Positions 24,239-32,194 of a stretch of 32,434 bases of DNA are shown piece after piece (position 1 is the stretch's first letter; each line of letters begins with the position of its first letter). The position numbers and the translations under genes are program-made. Source of the DNA: Deltaproteobacteria bacterium (lineage in GTDB: Bacteria > Myxococcota > JACPTQ01); NCBI GenBank assembly GCA_016192705.1, contig JACPTQ010000077.1:17792-50225 (forward strand). The letters run 5' to 3'. The notes beneath the pieces are model-generated. The model was given only the letters and a program-made list of their open reading frames with translations. It was not told where the DNA came from and did not search any database.

Positions 24239-24296
24239 CGCTCTTACCTCGTCCCCGTCTCACGCCATCCAACCCCCAACACTCCAAAGAGGATTT

Positions 24297-24316
24297 GTAC
24301 ATGTACCGTGCCACGG
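24297..24316. repeat. Two adjacent palindromes, possible operator
   Basis: GTACATGTAC (24297-24306) is a perfect 10-bp palindrome. It shares one base with CCGTG-C-CACGG (24306-24316), an 11-bp dyad. They cover the -24 and -12 boxes proposed for the leftward operon, so a repressor or activator bound here could control it. The function is not known. Confidence 0.4.
24298..24313 (-). promoter_or_regulatory. Possible sigma-54 promoter of the cytochrome operon
   Basis: On the minus strand the -24 element TGGCACG is perfect, followed by four bases and ATGTA where TTGCW is expected, so the -12 GC is degenerate (GT). Spacing is right, and the leader would be about 50 nt before the TTG at 24238. It is weaker than the other candidates. 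Confidence 0.3.
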
Positions 24317-24507
24317 GAGGGTCACATCGATTGGTGTCGGTTGGACGTTCGCAACTCGTTATTCCGGCGAGGTTTCTTCGCCTTACGGTGCCTCTGGCGC
24401 CGCTTGCCCTCGTGATTTCGACGCGAAAAGAATGCGCAACGCCAAAAGTCGGTGCAACTCCTGCCGCCAGCTCTTCTCAAAAGTGCAAGGAATCCGAAAT
24501 TCAGACC

Positions 24508-24523
24508 GGGCACGCCCTTCGCT
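24508..24523 (+). promoter_or_regulatory. Candidate sigma-54 promoter of the porin
   Basis: GGGCACG, four bases, TCGCT: two mismatches to TGGCACG-N4-TTGCW, with GG-N10-GC spacing exact. The expected start near 24534 leaves a ~20-nt leader containing AAGGAGGA before the ATG at 24555. Confidence 0.5.
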
Positions 24524-24554
24524 TTAACGAAAACCCAATGAAGAAGGAGGATCC

Positions 24555-25751
24555 ATGCGTTGGATCGTGAACAGCCTTGCCATCGGTGCGTGGATGACAC
24601 TCGTTCTCTATGGTGCGCGCGCGATCGGCGCTGAAGAGGCCCTCGACCTCGACAAAGTCGCGGAGCCGAAAGCTGAGTCGAAATCCGCGCTCACGAAGGT
24701 CAAAGAAAAAATAAGCCTCATGGGGCGCTACGACTTTAATTTCGAGATGTCGAACCTCGAAGAGACGACGCGTGGCGGCGATTTCAAAAACTATCACCAG
24801 TTCTTGTTTGCGAAAGTCAAGGCGCACGAGAAGGTCGGACTTCTCGCGGAGTTCATCACGCAAAAATTCTACGAGATTACGATAACGCCACTCCCGCGCC
24901 TCGAAATTCGGCTCGGGAAGATTCTCGTGCCGTTCGGCGCGTCGGATCAGTATCACAAGTATTACGGCGGAGTTCAGGGCGATCCGAGCGCAGGGCTTTT
25001 GCTACCGGTCGTGTGGGGCGAGTACGGAATCTCGGTCGGATCGAACCTCTTTAAGAGCGACACGTTCAAGCTCGACGGTGAAGTCTACACGGTGAAAGGG
25101 TTTGGCGGCACGGTCGGCACACAGCTCGAAACCACGTCACCCGCGAGCGGGCCGCAGATGGCGCTTGGACTTCGGCTTGGGTTCACGCTTTTTGGAAAGG
25201 CAAAAGTGTGGGGGTCGTTTTATTGGGACCAATGGAAGGGCGATCGCGATCTCTTTCTTTGGGGCGGCGACTTGTTACTTGACTACGGGCTCGCGAAACC
25301 GCCCGTCGTTAAAGACCTGCGCCTGCGCGCGGCGTTCGCACGCGCCGACGTAAATGGGGACAATACAATCGGCTACTACTATAAATATGGCGATTACATT
25401 GAGCTCGCGTGGGGCGGGCTTCGCCAATACTGGACGCCCTTCGTTCGTTTCGGCACGTACATCGATTCGAGCGTGACGGTCACCAACAAAGACCGGCACA
25501 CGTGGACCATCGGCTCGCACGTGATTCCGTACGGGCCGCTGTCGATCACGGTCGAATACCTTTGGAACCTCGAGGAGGCAAACGAGATTAAGAACGATTT
25601 GCTGCGAATCCAGGCGACGCCGTTCGAGCGGGGCGCGCCGCGGGCGCCGATCGACGCCGGACCGAGTGTCGACGCAGGTGCCGCCGCTCTGAGTTTTGCG
25701 GAAAGCGTCGAACCGATCCGTCAATCGATTTCCGACGGCGCAATCCCATAG
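24555..25751 (+). CDS. Outer-membrane porin-like beta-barrel
   Basis: A 398-residue protein with signal peptide (residues 1-26, ending AIGA), a charged helix-like stretch (DKVAEPKAESKSALTKVKEK), then beta-strands with aromatic girdles (FNFEM, FLFAKVKAHEKVGLLAEF, RLEIRLGKILVPFG, GSFYWDQW, FVRFGTYIDSSVTV, SITVEYLWNL). LPRLEIRLGKILVPFG resembles the motif of phosphate-selective-porin-like and other OprB/OprP-type barrels (LxxGRxxxPFG). After the last strand (about residue 350) comes a Pro/Asp/Ala tail of ~45 residues, not a terminal aromatic, so the end of the barrel is internal. AAGGAGGA lies just before the ATG, and a sigma-54-like promoter precedes it. Substrate is unknown; linkage suggests electron-acceptor or metabolite entry. 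Confidence 0.8.
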   Translation: MRWIVNSLAIGAWMTLVLYGARAIGAEEALDLDKVAEPKAESKSALTKVKEKISLMGRYDFNFEMSNLEETTRGGDFKNYHQFLFAKVKAHEKVGLLAEFITQKFYEITITPLPRLEIRLGKILVPFGASDQYHKYYGGVQGDPSAGLLLPVVWGEYGISVGSNLFKSDTFKLDGEVYTVKGFGGTVGTQLETTSPASGPQMALGLRLGFTLFGKAKVWGSFYWDQWKGDRDLFLWGGDLLLDYGLAKPPVVKDLRLRAAFARADVNGDNTIGYYYKYGDYIELAWGGLRQYWTPFVRFGTYIDSSVTVTNKDRHTWTIGSHVIPYGPLSITVEYLWNLEEANEIKNDLLRIQATPFERGAPRAPIDAGPSVDAGAAALSFAESVEPIRQSISDGAIP

Positions 25752-25835
25752 CACTTCATCGGGTACGTACCAGCTGTTTTTGCGTGCGTGAATACAAATA
25801 GTTCCAAACGCCTGACAACGGCGCGCAGTAATAGC

Positions 25836-25866
25836 GCCAGCTGGCAATGGCGCGCATAATATGCGC
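25836..25866. repeat. Two short inverted repeats before the histidine kinase
   Basis: GCCAGCTGGC (25836-25845) is a perfect palindrome, and GCGCAT-AAT-ATGCGC (25852-25866) a 6-bp dyad. They lie 75-105 nt before the kinase start and could be operators for autoregulation or a weak terminator after the porin; no U-run follows. Confidence 0.35.
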
Positions 25867-25941
25867 AGGTCGCTACGGCAATCGCGAGGTGTGACGCGTA
25901 AAAGGCGTGGCCTGGGGATTGCGGAGAGTGAGGATAGGCTG

Positions 25942-27084
25942 ATGAAGAAAGAGCTGGAGCAAATGCGCCCCCTCGCTGCGAACGGGAACGGAACAGAACA
26001 CCATTGCGAATGGCGCGCAACGTGCGAAGTCGTTGAAACGCAGGCGCGCGCGCTCGCGAATGTTCTTGAAGCGAGCTCGGATGCCGTTGTGTCGAGCGAT
26101 CTCAACCGAACGTTGACGGGGTGGAACGTTGGGGCGCATCGGCTGTTTGGGTACGGGTTTGAGGAGACGGTTGGGAAGGCAGAGGACATTTTGTGGGTCG
26201 ACGCGTCGATGGTCGGCGATGATTTTCAGCGCGTCATCAGCAGCGGCGAGCCGGCCGTCAACATCGAGACGCGGTGCAGGCATGCGAGTGGTCGACTCAT
26301 CGATGTGCTTGTGACGCGCACGGCGATTAAGGATCGCGCTGGAAGCGTCGTTGGATCGTGCCTTTACATCAAAGACATCATGGCGTACCGGCGAATGCGA
26401 CGCATCGCGCAGCAAGCCGAGAAGATGTCGGCCGTCGGCAAGATGGCGGCGGCGCTCGCGCACGAGATTCGGAATCCACTGAACAGCATGAATCTTCATA
26501 TCGTCCTGATGGAGCGCGCGCTTCTGAAGTTCGCGGCGATGGACGGATCGTTCAAGGAGTCGATCGGCGTTATCCGCGAGGAGGTCACGCGGCTCGAGCT
26601 TTTGGTGCGTGAGTTCCTTGAATATGCGCGTCCGGTCGAGCTGCATTTCGAGCCGAGTGATGTGGGGGCGCTGATCGACGAGGTGATTTCGCTCGGGTTT
26701 GCGCCAAGCGATGGGAAGGTTCGCGTCGAAAGGTACGTCGAGCCAGAGTCGATGACGGTGGTGCTCGATCGAAACCGCATGAAGCAGGCGCTCATCAACC
26801 TCGTTCGCAACGCTGTCGAGGCGATGCCGGGCGGAGGCACGATCGGGGTGTCTGCGGTGCGGAAGGACGGCGAGTTGCTCGTCGAGGTCAAGGACAGCGG
26901 CGTCGGGATTTCGGAGGATGCGCGCGCGCACATTTTCGACCTGTTCTTCACGACGAAGGAGTCGGGGACGGGGCTTGGGTTGCCGATCGTGATGCAGCTC
27001 GTGGAGTTGCACGGCGGAACCATTGAAGTTGAGAGCGAGGAGAAGGTGGGGACCACGGTTCGCGTGCGGTTACCCGCTGTGTGA
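25942..27084 (+). CDS. Soluble PAS-domain histidine kinase, NtrB-like
   Basis: A 380-residue kinase. The ATG at 25942 has GTGAGGA 7 nt upstream; an ATG at 25861 has no ribosome site. Residues 35-150 are a PAS domain (VLEASSDAVVSSDLN, GWNVGAHRLFGYGFEETVGK). The phosphoacceptor is His174 in ALAHEIRNPLNS, the N box is NLVRNAVEAM (Asn290), G1 is DSGVGI, and the ATP lid is FFTTKESGTGLGLPIV. No membrane helix is present, so it senses a cytoplasmic signal, as NtrB does, but there is no haem motif in the PAS domain that I can see. It is paired with the NtrC-type regulator 42 nt downstream, making a two-component system. Signal is unknown; redox or nitrogen status is a guess from neighbours. Confidence 0.9.
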   Translation: MKKELEQMRPLAANGNGTEHHCEWRATCEVVETQARALANVLEASSDAVVSSDLNRTLTGWNVGAHRLFGYGFEETVGKAEDILWVDASMVGDDFQRVISSGEPAVNIETRCRHASGRLIDVLVTRTAIKDRAGSVVGSCLYIKDIMAYRRMRRIAQQAEKMSAVGKMAAALAHEIRNPLNSMNLHIVLMERALLKFAAMDGSFKESIGVIREEVTRLELLVREFLEYARPVELHFEPSDVGALIDEVISLGFAPSDGKVRVERYVEPESMTVVLDRNRMKQALINLVRNAVEAMPGGGTIGVSAVRKDGELLVEVKDSGVGISEDARAHIFDLFFTTKESGTGLGLPIVMQLVELHGGTIEVESEEKVGTTVRVRLPAV

Positions 27085-27125
27085 GGCGAGGCGAGGCGAC
27101 GGGGTTTTGGATGGAGGAGACGAAG

Positions 27126-28565
27126 ATGTCGGCTGCACGGATTTTAGTGGTTGACGATGAGAAAAATGCGCGTGAGGCGCTCGCGCGGATTTTGCGCGAG
27201 GATGGGTTTGACGTGGCGACGGCGGGCGACGCCGAGCAGGCGGTTGAGGAGGTAACGAAGTTCGCGCCCGATGTGCTTATCACGGATGTGAAGATGCCGG
27301 GCGTGAGCGGGATTTCGCTGATGGGGCGCGCGCGGGAGATTTCGCCGGAGCTGATGGTCATTGTGGTCACGGCGTTTGGGACCGTTGAGGACGCGGTGCA
27401 GGCGATGAAGCTCGGAGCGGAGACGTATTTGCCGAAGCCAGTCAACCTGGACGCGCTCAAGGCGGTGCTCGAGAAAGCGCTCGAGAAGCGAAAGCTGCTG
27501 CAAGAGACGCGGCTTTTGAGGGAGCAGGTGCGCGAGAAGTACAAGTTCGAGAACATCATCGGGAATGGGCCGGAGATGATGGCGGTGTTTTCGACGATTG
27601 AGCGCGTTGCGCCGTCGCGGGCGTCGGTGCTGATTGAGGGCGAGAGCGGGACAGGCAAGGAGCTGGTTGCGGCGGCGATTCATCAGCGGTCGGTGAGGGC
27701 GAATGCGCCGTTTGTGAAGTTGAATTGCGCGGCGCTCGCGGAGACGCTGCTGGAGAGCGAGCTGTTTGGGCACGAGCGTGGGTCGTTTACGGGGGCCATC
27801 GCGCGGCGCGAAGGAAGGTTCAAGCAGGCTGCGGGTGGAACGCTTTTTCTAGATGAGGTCAGCGAGATTCCGTTTTCGACGCAGGTCAAGCTGCTCCGGT
27901 TTTTGCAGGAGCGCGAGTTTGAGCGCGTCGGTGGAAACGAAACGATCAAAGTCGACGTGCGGGTGATCGCGGCGACGAACCGCGATCTCAAGCAGTGCGT
28001 GGCCGAGGGGAAATTTCGCGAGGACCTTTTTTACAGACTGAACGTCATCGCGATCGAATTGCCACCGCTCCGAAAGCGGCGCGCGGACATTCCGCTTCTC
28101 GTGCGGCACTTTGTCGACAAGTACGCGAAGATGAATGAAAAGGCGGTGAGCGAAGTTTCTGAGGCGGCGATGCTGCGGCTTGTCTCGTACCCATGGCCAG
28201 GAAATGTTCGCGAGCTTGAGAACGTCATTGAACGCGCGGTCGTGCTGACGGGTGAGCGGACAATTGGCGAGATGCACTTGCCGCCTTATTTGCGCGGGGC
28301 TCACGACCCGACCGACAGCGGAAGTTGGTTTGTGCCGGGGACGACGCTCGGCGAACTCGAGCGAATTGCGATTATGCGGACGTTGACGTTCACGAAGGGG
28401 AGCACGTCGCGCGCTGCGGAGTTGCTCGGAATTAGTCCGCGGACCATTCAGTATCGTCTCAAGGAGTACCGCGAGGCAAAAACTGCGCAGGTCGGTGGTG
28501 CGTCAGCGCCCGTTGCGGCGGCCCCTGTTGCGGCCGCCGCGATTGACCCGCAAAGTCCGCGCTGA
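27126..28565 (+). CDS. Sigma-54-dependent response regulator, NtrC family
   Basis: A 479-residue activator; ATG 27126 has GGAGGA 7 nt upstream. Residues 5-120 are the receiver (phosphoacceptor Asp54, Thr82, Lys104), then a sigma-54 AAA+ domain with Walker A GESGTGKE (172-179), the sigma-54 contact loop as GSFTGA (219-224; the standard form is GAFTGA), Walker B LFLDEV and sensor RxDLFYRLN. The C terminus has a Fis-type HTH (SRAAELLGISPRTIQYRLKEY) plus an Ala-rich tail. It should bind upstream sites and remodel sigma-54 polymerase at -24/-12 promoters after phosphorylation by the adjacent kinase. Several such promoters are found in this window, which makes them likely targets. The GSFTGA loop is a modest but notable change at a conserved position. 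Confidence 0.93.
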   Translation: MSAARILVVDDEKNAREALARILREDGFDVATAGDAEQAVEEVTKFAPDVLITDVKMPGVSGISLMGRAREISPELMVIVVTAFGTVEDAVQAMKLGAETYLPKPVNLDALKAVLEKALEKRKLLQETRLLREQVREKYKFENIIGNGPEMMAVFSTIERVAPSRASVLIEGESGTGKELVAAAIHQRSVRANAPFVKLNCAALAETLLESELFGHERGSFTGAIARREGRFKQAAGGTLFLDEVSEIPFSTQVKLLRFLQEREFERVGGNETIKVDVRVIAATNRDLKQCVAEGKFREDLFYRLNVIAIELPPLRKRRADIPLLVRHFVDKYAKMNEKAVSEVSEAAMLRLVSYPWPGNVRELENVIERAVVLTGERTIGEMHLPPYLRGAHDPTDSGSWFVPGTTLGELERIAIMRTLTFTKGSTSRAAELLGISPRTIQYRLKEYREAKTAQVGGASAPVAAAPVAAAAIDPQSPR

Positions 28566-28644
28566 TCTGACCACTCGACTTTTCATCGACGCAAAAACTG
28601 GGGCGGCACACCCGCGGAAGCGCTGTTCTATCGCCCGCGCGTAA

Positions 28645-28660
28645 CGGTACGGCAGTTGCT
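28645..28660 (+). promoter_or_regulatory. Candidate sigma-54 promoter of the CBS/barrel pair
   Basis: CGGTACG, four bases, TTGCT: two mismatches to TGGCACG-N4-TTGCW, exact spacing. The expected start near 28671 leaves about 20 nt to the ATG at 28692, with AAAGGAGG in the leader. It is next to the sigma-54 activator gene. Confidence 0.55.
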
Positions 28661-28691
28661 CAAGTTGTCAAAAGGTTGCGCGAAAGGAGGA

Positions 28692-29225
28692 ATGATGGGG
28701 GAGACCACGAAGAACTCGGTGTCGGCCTTTATGCAAAGCGATGTAGTGACGGTGAGCGAGGGCACGTCACTCGGCGAAGTGGGTCGGCTGCTTCTTGAGC
28801 GGCGCGTTTCGGGTGTGCCGGTTGTTGATCGGCAGAATCGACCAGTCGGAATTGTGAGCCTGACGGACATTGTCGATTCAACGGTCAACGAGAGCCGGCA
28901 GTTCGGTGACGAGAAGCTGTATTACCGGTCGATGGCGCGTTCGGCCGACGGCGCCGCGCGCGGGTTTCATGTCGATGCGTCGCTGGATGCCGCGGAGACC
29001 GTGATGACGCCGCTCGTGATTCGGATTGAGGCGCGCGCATCGATCGTCGCCGCGGCGCGCGTGATGGCGCAGGAGCGGGTGCATCGGCTGATCGTTGTCG
29101 ACGGCGGAAAGATGGTCGGGATCATCACGTCGATGGATGTTGTGCGAGCGGTGGCCGCGGGGCGAGTGGGTCGCGGGGCGGAACGTCAGGAAGAGAAAAA
29201 GCAAGGGAAGGTGAAGAAAAAATGA
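28692..29225 (+). CDS. Tandem CBS-domain protein
   Basis: A 177-residue protein with two CBS motifs: residues ~11-68 (SVSAFMQSDVVTVSEGTSLGEVGRLLLERRVSGVPVVDRQNRPVGIVSLTDIV in pattern) and ~105-165 (ETVMTPLVIRIEARASIVAAARVMAQERVHRLIVVDGGKMVGIITSMDVV in pattern), forming one Bateman module that binds adenine nucleotides. A basic, Lys-rich tail ends it. No catalytic domain is attached, so it is probably a regulator or sensor of energy charge. Two ATGs in tandem (28692 and 28695) follow AGGAGG; the second has the better spacing. It has a sigma-54-like promoter, and its stop overlaps the start of the downstream barrel gene by 4 nt (ATGA), so the two are co-expressed. What it controls is not known. 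Confidence 0.88.
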   Translation: MMGETTKNSVSAFMQSDVVTVSEGTSLGEVGRLLLERRVSGVPVVDRQNRPVGIVSLTDIVDSTVNESRQFGDEKLYYRSMARSADGAARGFHVDASLDAAETVMTPLVIRIEARASIVAAARVMAQERVHRLIVVDGGKMVGIITSMDVVRAVAAGRVGRGAERQEEKKQGKVKKK

Positions 29226-30436
29226 TTGGTGTGAGCGCAGTTGTTTGGGGATTGGGGCTGGCCGTGGGTGGCGCCAGCGAAGTTAAGGTTCAACCGTATG
29301 GAGTTGTGTGGACGAACTTTTTTTACAATGTCGGCTCGGTGAACAACATCGACATCCCGTTTCTTTCGACCGCGTCGACGGGCAGCGACACGTTCGGCGC
29401 GACGGCGCGGCAAACACGCGTGGGGCTGAAGGCGTCGATCCCGAAGGTTTGGGGCGGTGCGACGATCAAGGGGCATTTTGAGTCGGACTTTTTTGCCGGC
29501 TCCGCAAACTCAGCGTTCCAGGCGTCAAAGCCGATTCCGCGTATCCGGATCGCATCGATCGCGCTTGAGTGGGAGCGCGCACGCGTGCTCGTCGGGCAAG
29601 ATTGGACGATCTTCGCGCCGTTGAACCCCGCGTCGCTTGCGCACGCGTCGATCCCTGGGTTTGCCGCGACGGGAAACTTGTGGGATCGGGCGCCGCAGAT
29701 TCGATTCGAGTGGTGGCGCGGGAGCGGTGCGCTGAAGTACGGCGTGCAGGCGGCGCTGTATGCACCGGTCGACAACGAACTCTTTAGCGGGGCGACGGTT
29801 GCCGACCAGACGTACGCGGTGTTTCGGTCGGCCGATCCGATCGGGTTGTCGCGGCTGCCGGGTGGTCAGGCGCGGCTTTGGTTTGGACTCGACATGCCGA
29901 GCGGCAAGCAGGGCGTCTTGGGGATCGCGTCGCACACGCACTTCGAGCGTTACTTCTTCGAGGGGGGCGCGGAGACGCTGCTTCAGGCGTCGGGCGTGGC
30001 AGTCGACGTTGCGCTGCCGGTCACGAAGTGGTTGTCGCTGTCGGGCGAATTCTTTTTCGGAAAGAATCTCGAGTCGTTTATGGGCGGCGCGATGCAGGGC
30101 GTAAAGAAAACGACCGCCGCGGCGAGCGACGGCTCTGGGAAGACTGTTCTCACGTCGACGCGCGAGATTGGGACGATGGGCGGCTGGGCGCAGTTATCGC
30201 TGGCGCCAACGTCGGTTTGGTCGTTCCATTTTGGGTATGGGATCGACCAGCCCAACGAAGACGACATCGCGACGAAGACGCGCTCGCGCAACACGGCGGG
30301 CTACGTCGGGATCGGAATCACACCGCACGAGAAGCTCAAATTCGCGGTTGAGTACAACTGGCTTGAGACGCAGAGTAAGGGCGCGACGATTCAAACAGGG
30401 CACCACTTCAACCTCGGCGCATCGCTCGATTTTTAG
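29222..30436 (+). CDS. Outer-membrane beta-barrel protein
   Basis: A 404-residue barrel ending in the classical terminal Phe (GASLDF). The first ~18 residues (MIGVSAVVWGLGLAVGGA) are a short signal peptide. Strands alternate clearly (TRVGLKASIPKVWGGATIKGHFESDFF, WERARVLVGQDWTIF, KFAVEYNWLETQ), with Gly/Asp/Asn loops. The pattern GxxNLWDRAPQIRFEW and GLDMPSGKQGVLGIAS looks like the DUF-type porins found near metal- or sulfur-metabolism genes in deltaproteobacteria, but I do not name a family. It is translationally coupled to the CBS protein, so its level may follow cell energy state. It probably lets small solutes through the outer membrane. No haem motifs are present, so it is not itself a cytochrome. 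Confidence 0.85.
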   Translation: MIGVSAVVWGLGLAVGGASEVKVQPYGVVWTNFFYNVGSVNNIDIPFLSTASTGSDTFGATARQTRVGLKASIPKVWGGATIKGHFESDFFAGSANSAFQASKPIPRIRIASIALEWERARVLVGQDWTIFAPLNPASLAHASIPGFAATGNLWDRAPQIRFEWWRGSGALKYGVQAALYAPVDNELFSGATVADQTYAVFRSADPIGLSRLPGGQARLWFGLDMPSGKQGVLGIASHTHFERYFFEGGAETLLQASGVAVDVALPVTKWLSLSGEFFFGKNLESFMGGAMQGVKKTTAAASDGSGKTVLTSTREIGTMGGWAQLSLAPTSVWSFHFGYGIDQPNEDDIATKTRSRNTAGYVGIGITPHEKLKFAVEYNWLETQSKGATIQTGHHFNLGASLDF

Positions 30437-30497
30437 ACGAGGCGGCCCCCCGAAGTATTGACAGCGGTTGCGACCAGGCGGTCTCATCTCGCCCGCG

Positions 30498-31418
30498 ATG
30501 GACGCGGTCACAGCAACGGGTCTCGTCAAGCGTTATGGCGCGGTTGAGGCCGTGCGCGGAATCGATCTCGCTGTTCCGGCGGGTGTTTGCTTTGGCGTCC
30601 TTGGGCCGAACGGCGCCGGCAAGACGTCGTTATTAAAAATGGTTCATGCGGCGTCGCTTCCGAGTGCGGGGAACCTCACGGTATTTGGCATCGATGTCGC
30701 GCGCGAGCCGCGCGCGGTCAAGCGGATGCTGGGTGTTGTGCCCCAGGATGACAACCTCGATCCCGACTTGACCGTCGAAGAGAATCTCGTCGTCTACGCG
30801 CGTTACTTTGACACACCGAAGACCGACGCGCGGCGGCGCGCAGGCGAACTCTTGGAGTTCATGCAACTCGGCGATCGTATGCGGGCGCGCGTTGCGACGT
30901 TGTCGGGGGGGATGAAACGGCGGCTCGTGATCGCGCGTGCGCTCATGCACGAACCGCGGCTGTTGTTGCTCGACGAGCCGACGACGGGGCTTGACCCGCA
31001 GGCGCGGCGGCTCATCTGGGATCGGCTGCGCGGGCTCAAGGCACGCGGCGTTACCCTTCTCTTGACGACACACTATATGGAGGAGGCGACGCAGCTTTGC
31101 GACGAGGTGGTGTTGGTCGACGCGGGACGCATCGTGACGCGGGGTGCTCCGCGTGAGCTCGTTGCGCGACACGTTAGCGCCGAAGTCGTCGAAGTTCGCG
31201 TCGCGGGTGACGACGACGTCGCGCGCGTAAAGAGAGCGGTGTCCACCGACATCGTTGCGGAGCGCGTGAGTGGCACGCTCTATCTCTTTGTCGCCGATGG
31301 CGGCCGTGAGGTTGAACGGCTGAAGCGACTGTCGGCGCCGGCGATCGAATACTTGCAGCGCCCCGCAAATCTCGAAGACGTGTTCATGCGCCTTACGGGC
31401 CACGAGATTCGCGAGTGA
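30498..31418 (+). CDS. ABC exporter ATPase, NodI/DrrA-like
   Basis: A 306-residue ATP-binding subunit. Start ATG 30498 is chosen because it gives the normal N terminus (MDAVTATGLVKRYG); no clear ribosome site is present, and an upstream TTG is possible. Walker A is GPNGAGKTS (36-44), the Q-loop is VPQDDNLDPDLTVEEN, the signature LSGGMKRRL, Walker B LLLLDEPTTGLDP, and the switch His is in TTHYMEEA. The DDNLDPDLTV segment is typical of the NodI (lipo-oligosaccharide) and drug-exporter branch. About 75 residues follow the ABC domain. It forms a transporter with the permease that overlaps its stop by GTGA. The transported compound is unknown. No link to the respiratory genes is evident beyond adjacency. 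Confidence 0.9.
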   Translation: MDAVTATGLVKRYGAVEAVRGIDLAVPAGVCFGVLGPNGAGKTSLLKMVHAASLPSAGNLTVFGIDVAREPRAVKRMLGVVPQDDNLDPDLTVEENLVVYARYFDTPKTDARRRAGELLEFMQLGDRMRARVATLSGGMKRRLVIARALMHEPRLLLLDEPTTGLDPQARRLIWDRLRGLKARGVTLLLTTHYMEEATQLCDEVVLVDAGRIVTRGAPRELVARHVSAEVVEVRVAGDDDVARVKRAVSTDIVAERVSGTLYLFVADGGREVERLKRLSAPAIEYLQRPANLEDVFMRLTGHEIRE

Positions 31419-32194
31419 AGGCATTTGGGCTCGATGTGGGGCACCTCGCCCTTCGCGTGTTCGCCCGGGATTTTCTCGCCTGGACGAAATATGCGAAAGC
31501 GTCTGCCGTCGGTAACTTCGGTGAGCCGCTCCTTTTTTTGCTCGCGATGGGGTACGGCGTGGGCCGCTTCGTGACCGACGCCACCCTCGGCGTTTCGTAT
31601 GCTGAATTCGTCGGGGCCGGCCTCATCTGTTCAACCGCGATGTACACCGCCACGTTCGAATGCACTTTCGGAACGTACACGCGGCTCGAATCGCAGCGCA
31701 CCTTCGACGCCATTCTCGCGACGCCGGTTTCATCCGACGAAATCGTCGCGGGCGAACTTCTCTTCGCGGCGACGAAATCGACCATCGGGTCGGCGGTGGT
31801 GCTCATCGTCTTACTCTGTTTTGGATTGGTTTCGTCGCCCCTCGCGCTTCTCGCGTTGCCCGCCGTGTTCGTGGCGTCGATCACTTTCGCCGGACTCTCG
31901 ATCATCGTCGCCGCGCTCTCGAATTCGTACGAGTTTTTTTCGTACTACTTCACCCTTGTCGCGGCGCCGATGTTTCTTTTCAGCGGCGTTTTCTTTCCAG
32001 TCGAATCGCTCTCGGCGGGAATGCAGGCGTTCGCCTGGTGTCTTCCCCTGACACCCGTTGTCGATCTCGTTCGCGGCCTTGTCCTCGATCGCCCGACATC
32101 GCGCATCTGGATCGACCTCGTTTACTTGATTGTGCTCGGCGCCGCCGTGTTTCGCATCGCGTGCTGGCTCTTTCGCCGCCGCCTCATCAAGTAG
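31415..32194 (+). CDS. ABC-2 family permease, NodJ-like
   Basis: A 259-residue integral membrane protein with six or so hydrophobic segments, the usual ABC-2 topology: long N-terminal amphipathic stretch (FARDFLAWTKYAKAS), helix pairs at about 37-55, 60-80, 115-140, 145-170, 175-195 and 230-250. GVFFPVESL and LPLTPVVDLVRG are recognised ABC-2/NodJ motifs. It starts at GTG 31415 in a GTGA overlap with the ATPase stop, so the pair is coupled. NodIJ-type exporters move lipo-oligosaccharides or lipids outward; the cargo here cannot be told. The G of its TAG stop is the first base of the inverted repeat at 32194, so the repeat element may have landed just at the gene's 3' end. Confidence 0.9.
   Translation: MKAFGLDVGHLALRVFARDFLAWTKYAKASAVGNFGEPLLFLLAMGYGVGRFVTDATLGVSYAEFVGAGLICSTAMYTATFECTFGTYTRLESQRTFDAILATPVSSDEIVAGELLFAATKSTIGSAVVLIVLLCFGLVSSPLALLALPAVFVASITFAGLSIIVAALSNSYEFFSYYFTLVAAPMFLFSGVFFPVESLSAGMQAFAWCLPLTPVVDLVRGLVLDRPTSRIWIDLVYLIVLGAAVFRIACWLFRRRLIK

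Larger units (their letters stand above)
24239..24554. other. 316-bp divergent intergenic region
   Basis: It separates the leftward cytochrome operon from the rightward porin. It contains two palindromes and a -24/-12-like element facing left, and a better -24/-12 element facing right (each listed). A short open frame from about 24295 shows no coding character. I see no tRNA, riboswitch or hairpin terminator. Confidence 0.7.

Noticed and set aside
24295-24570. A 91-codon plus-strand frame in the intergenic region before the porin
   Set aside because: It overlaps promoter elements and the porin ribosome site, has no ribosome site of its own and no coding character.
25908-25923. A TGGCCTG-N4-TTGCG sigma-54-like match before the histidine kinase
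   Set aside because: Spacing is right, but the predicted transcript start would fall at or inside the ribosome site of the preferred start, and the last base of the -12 box mismatches.
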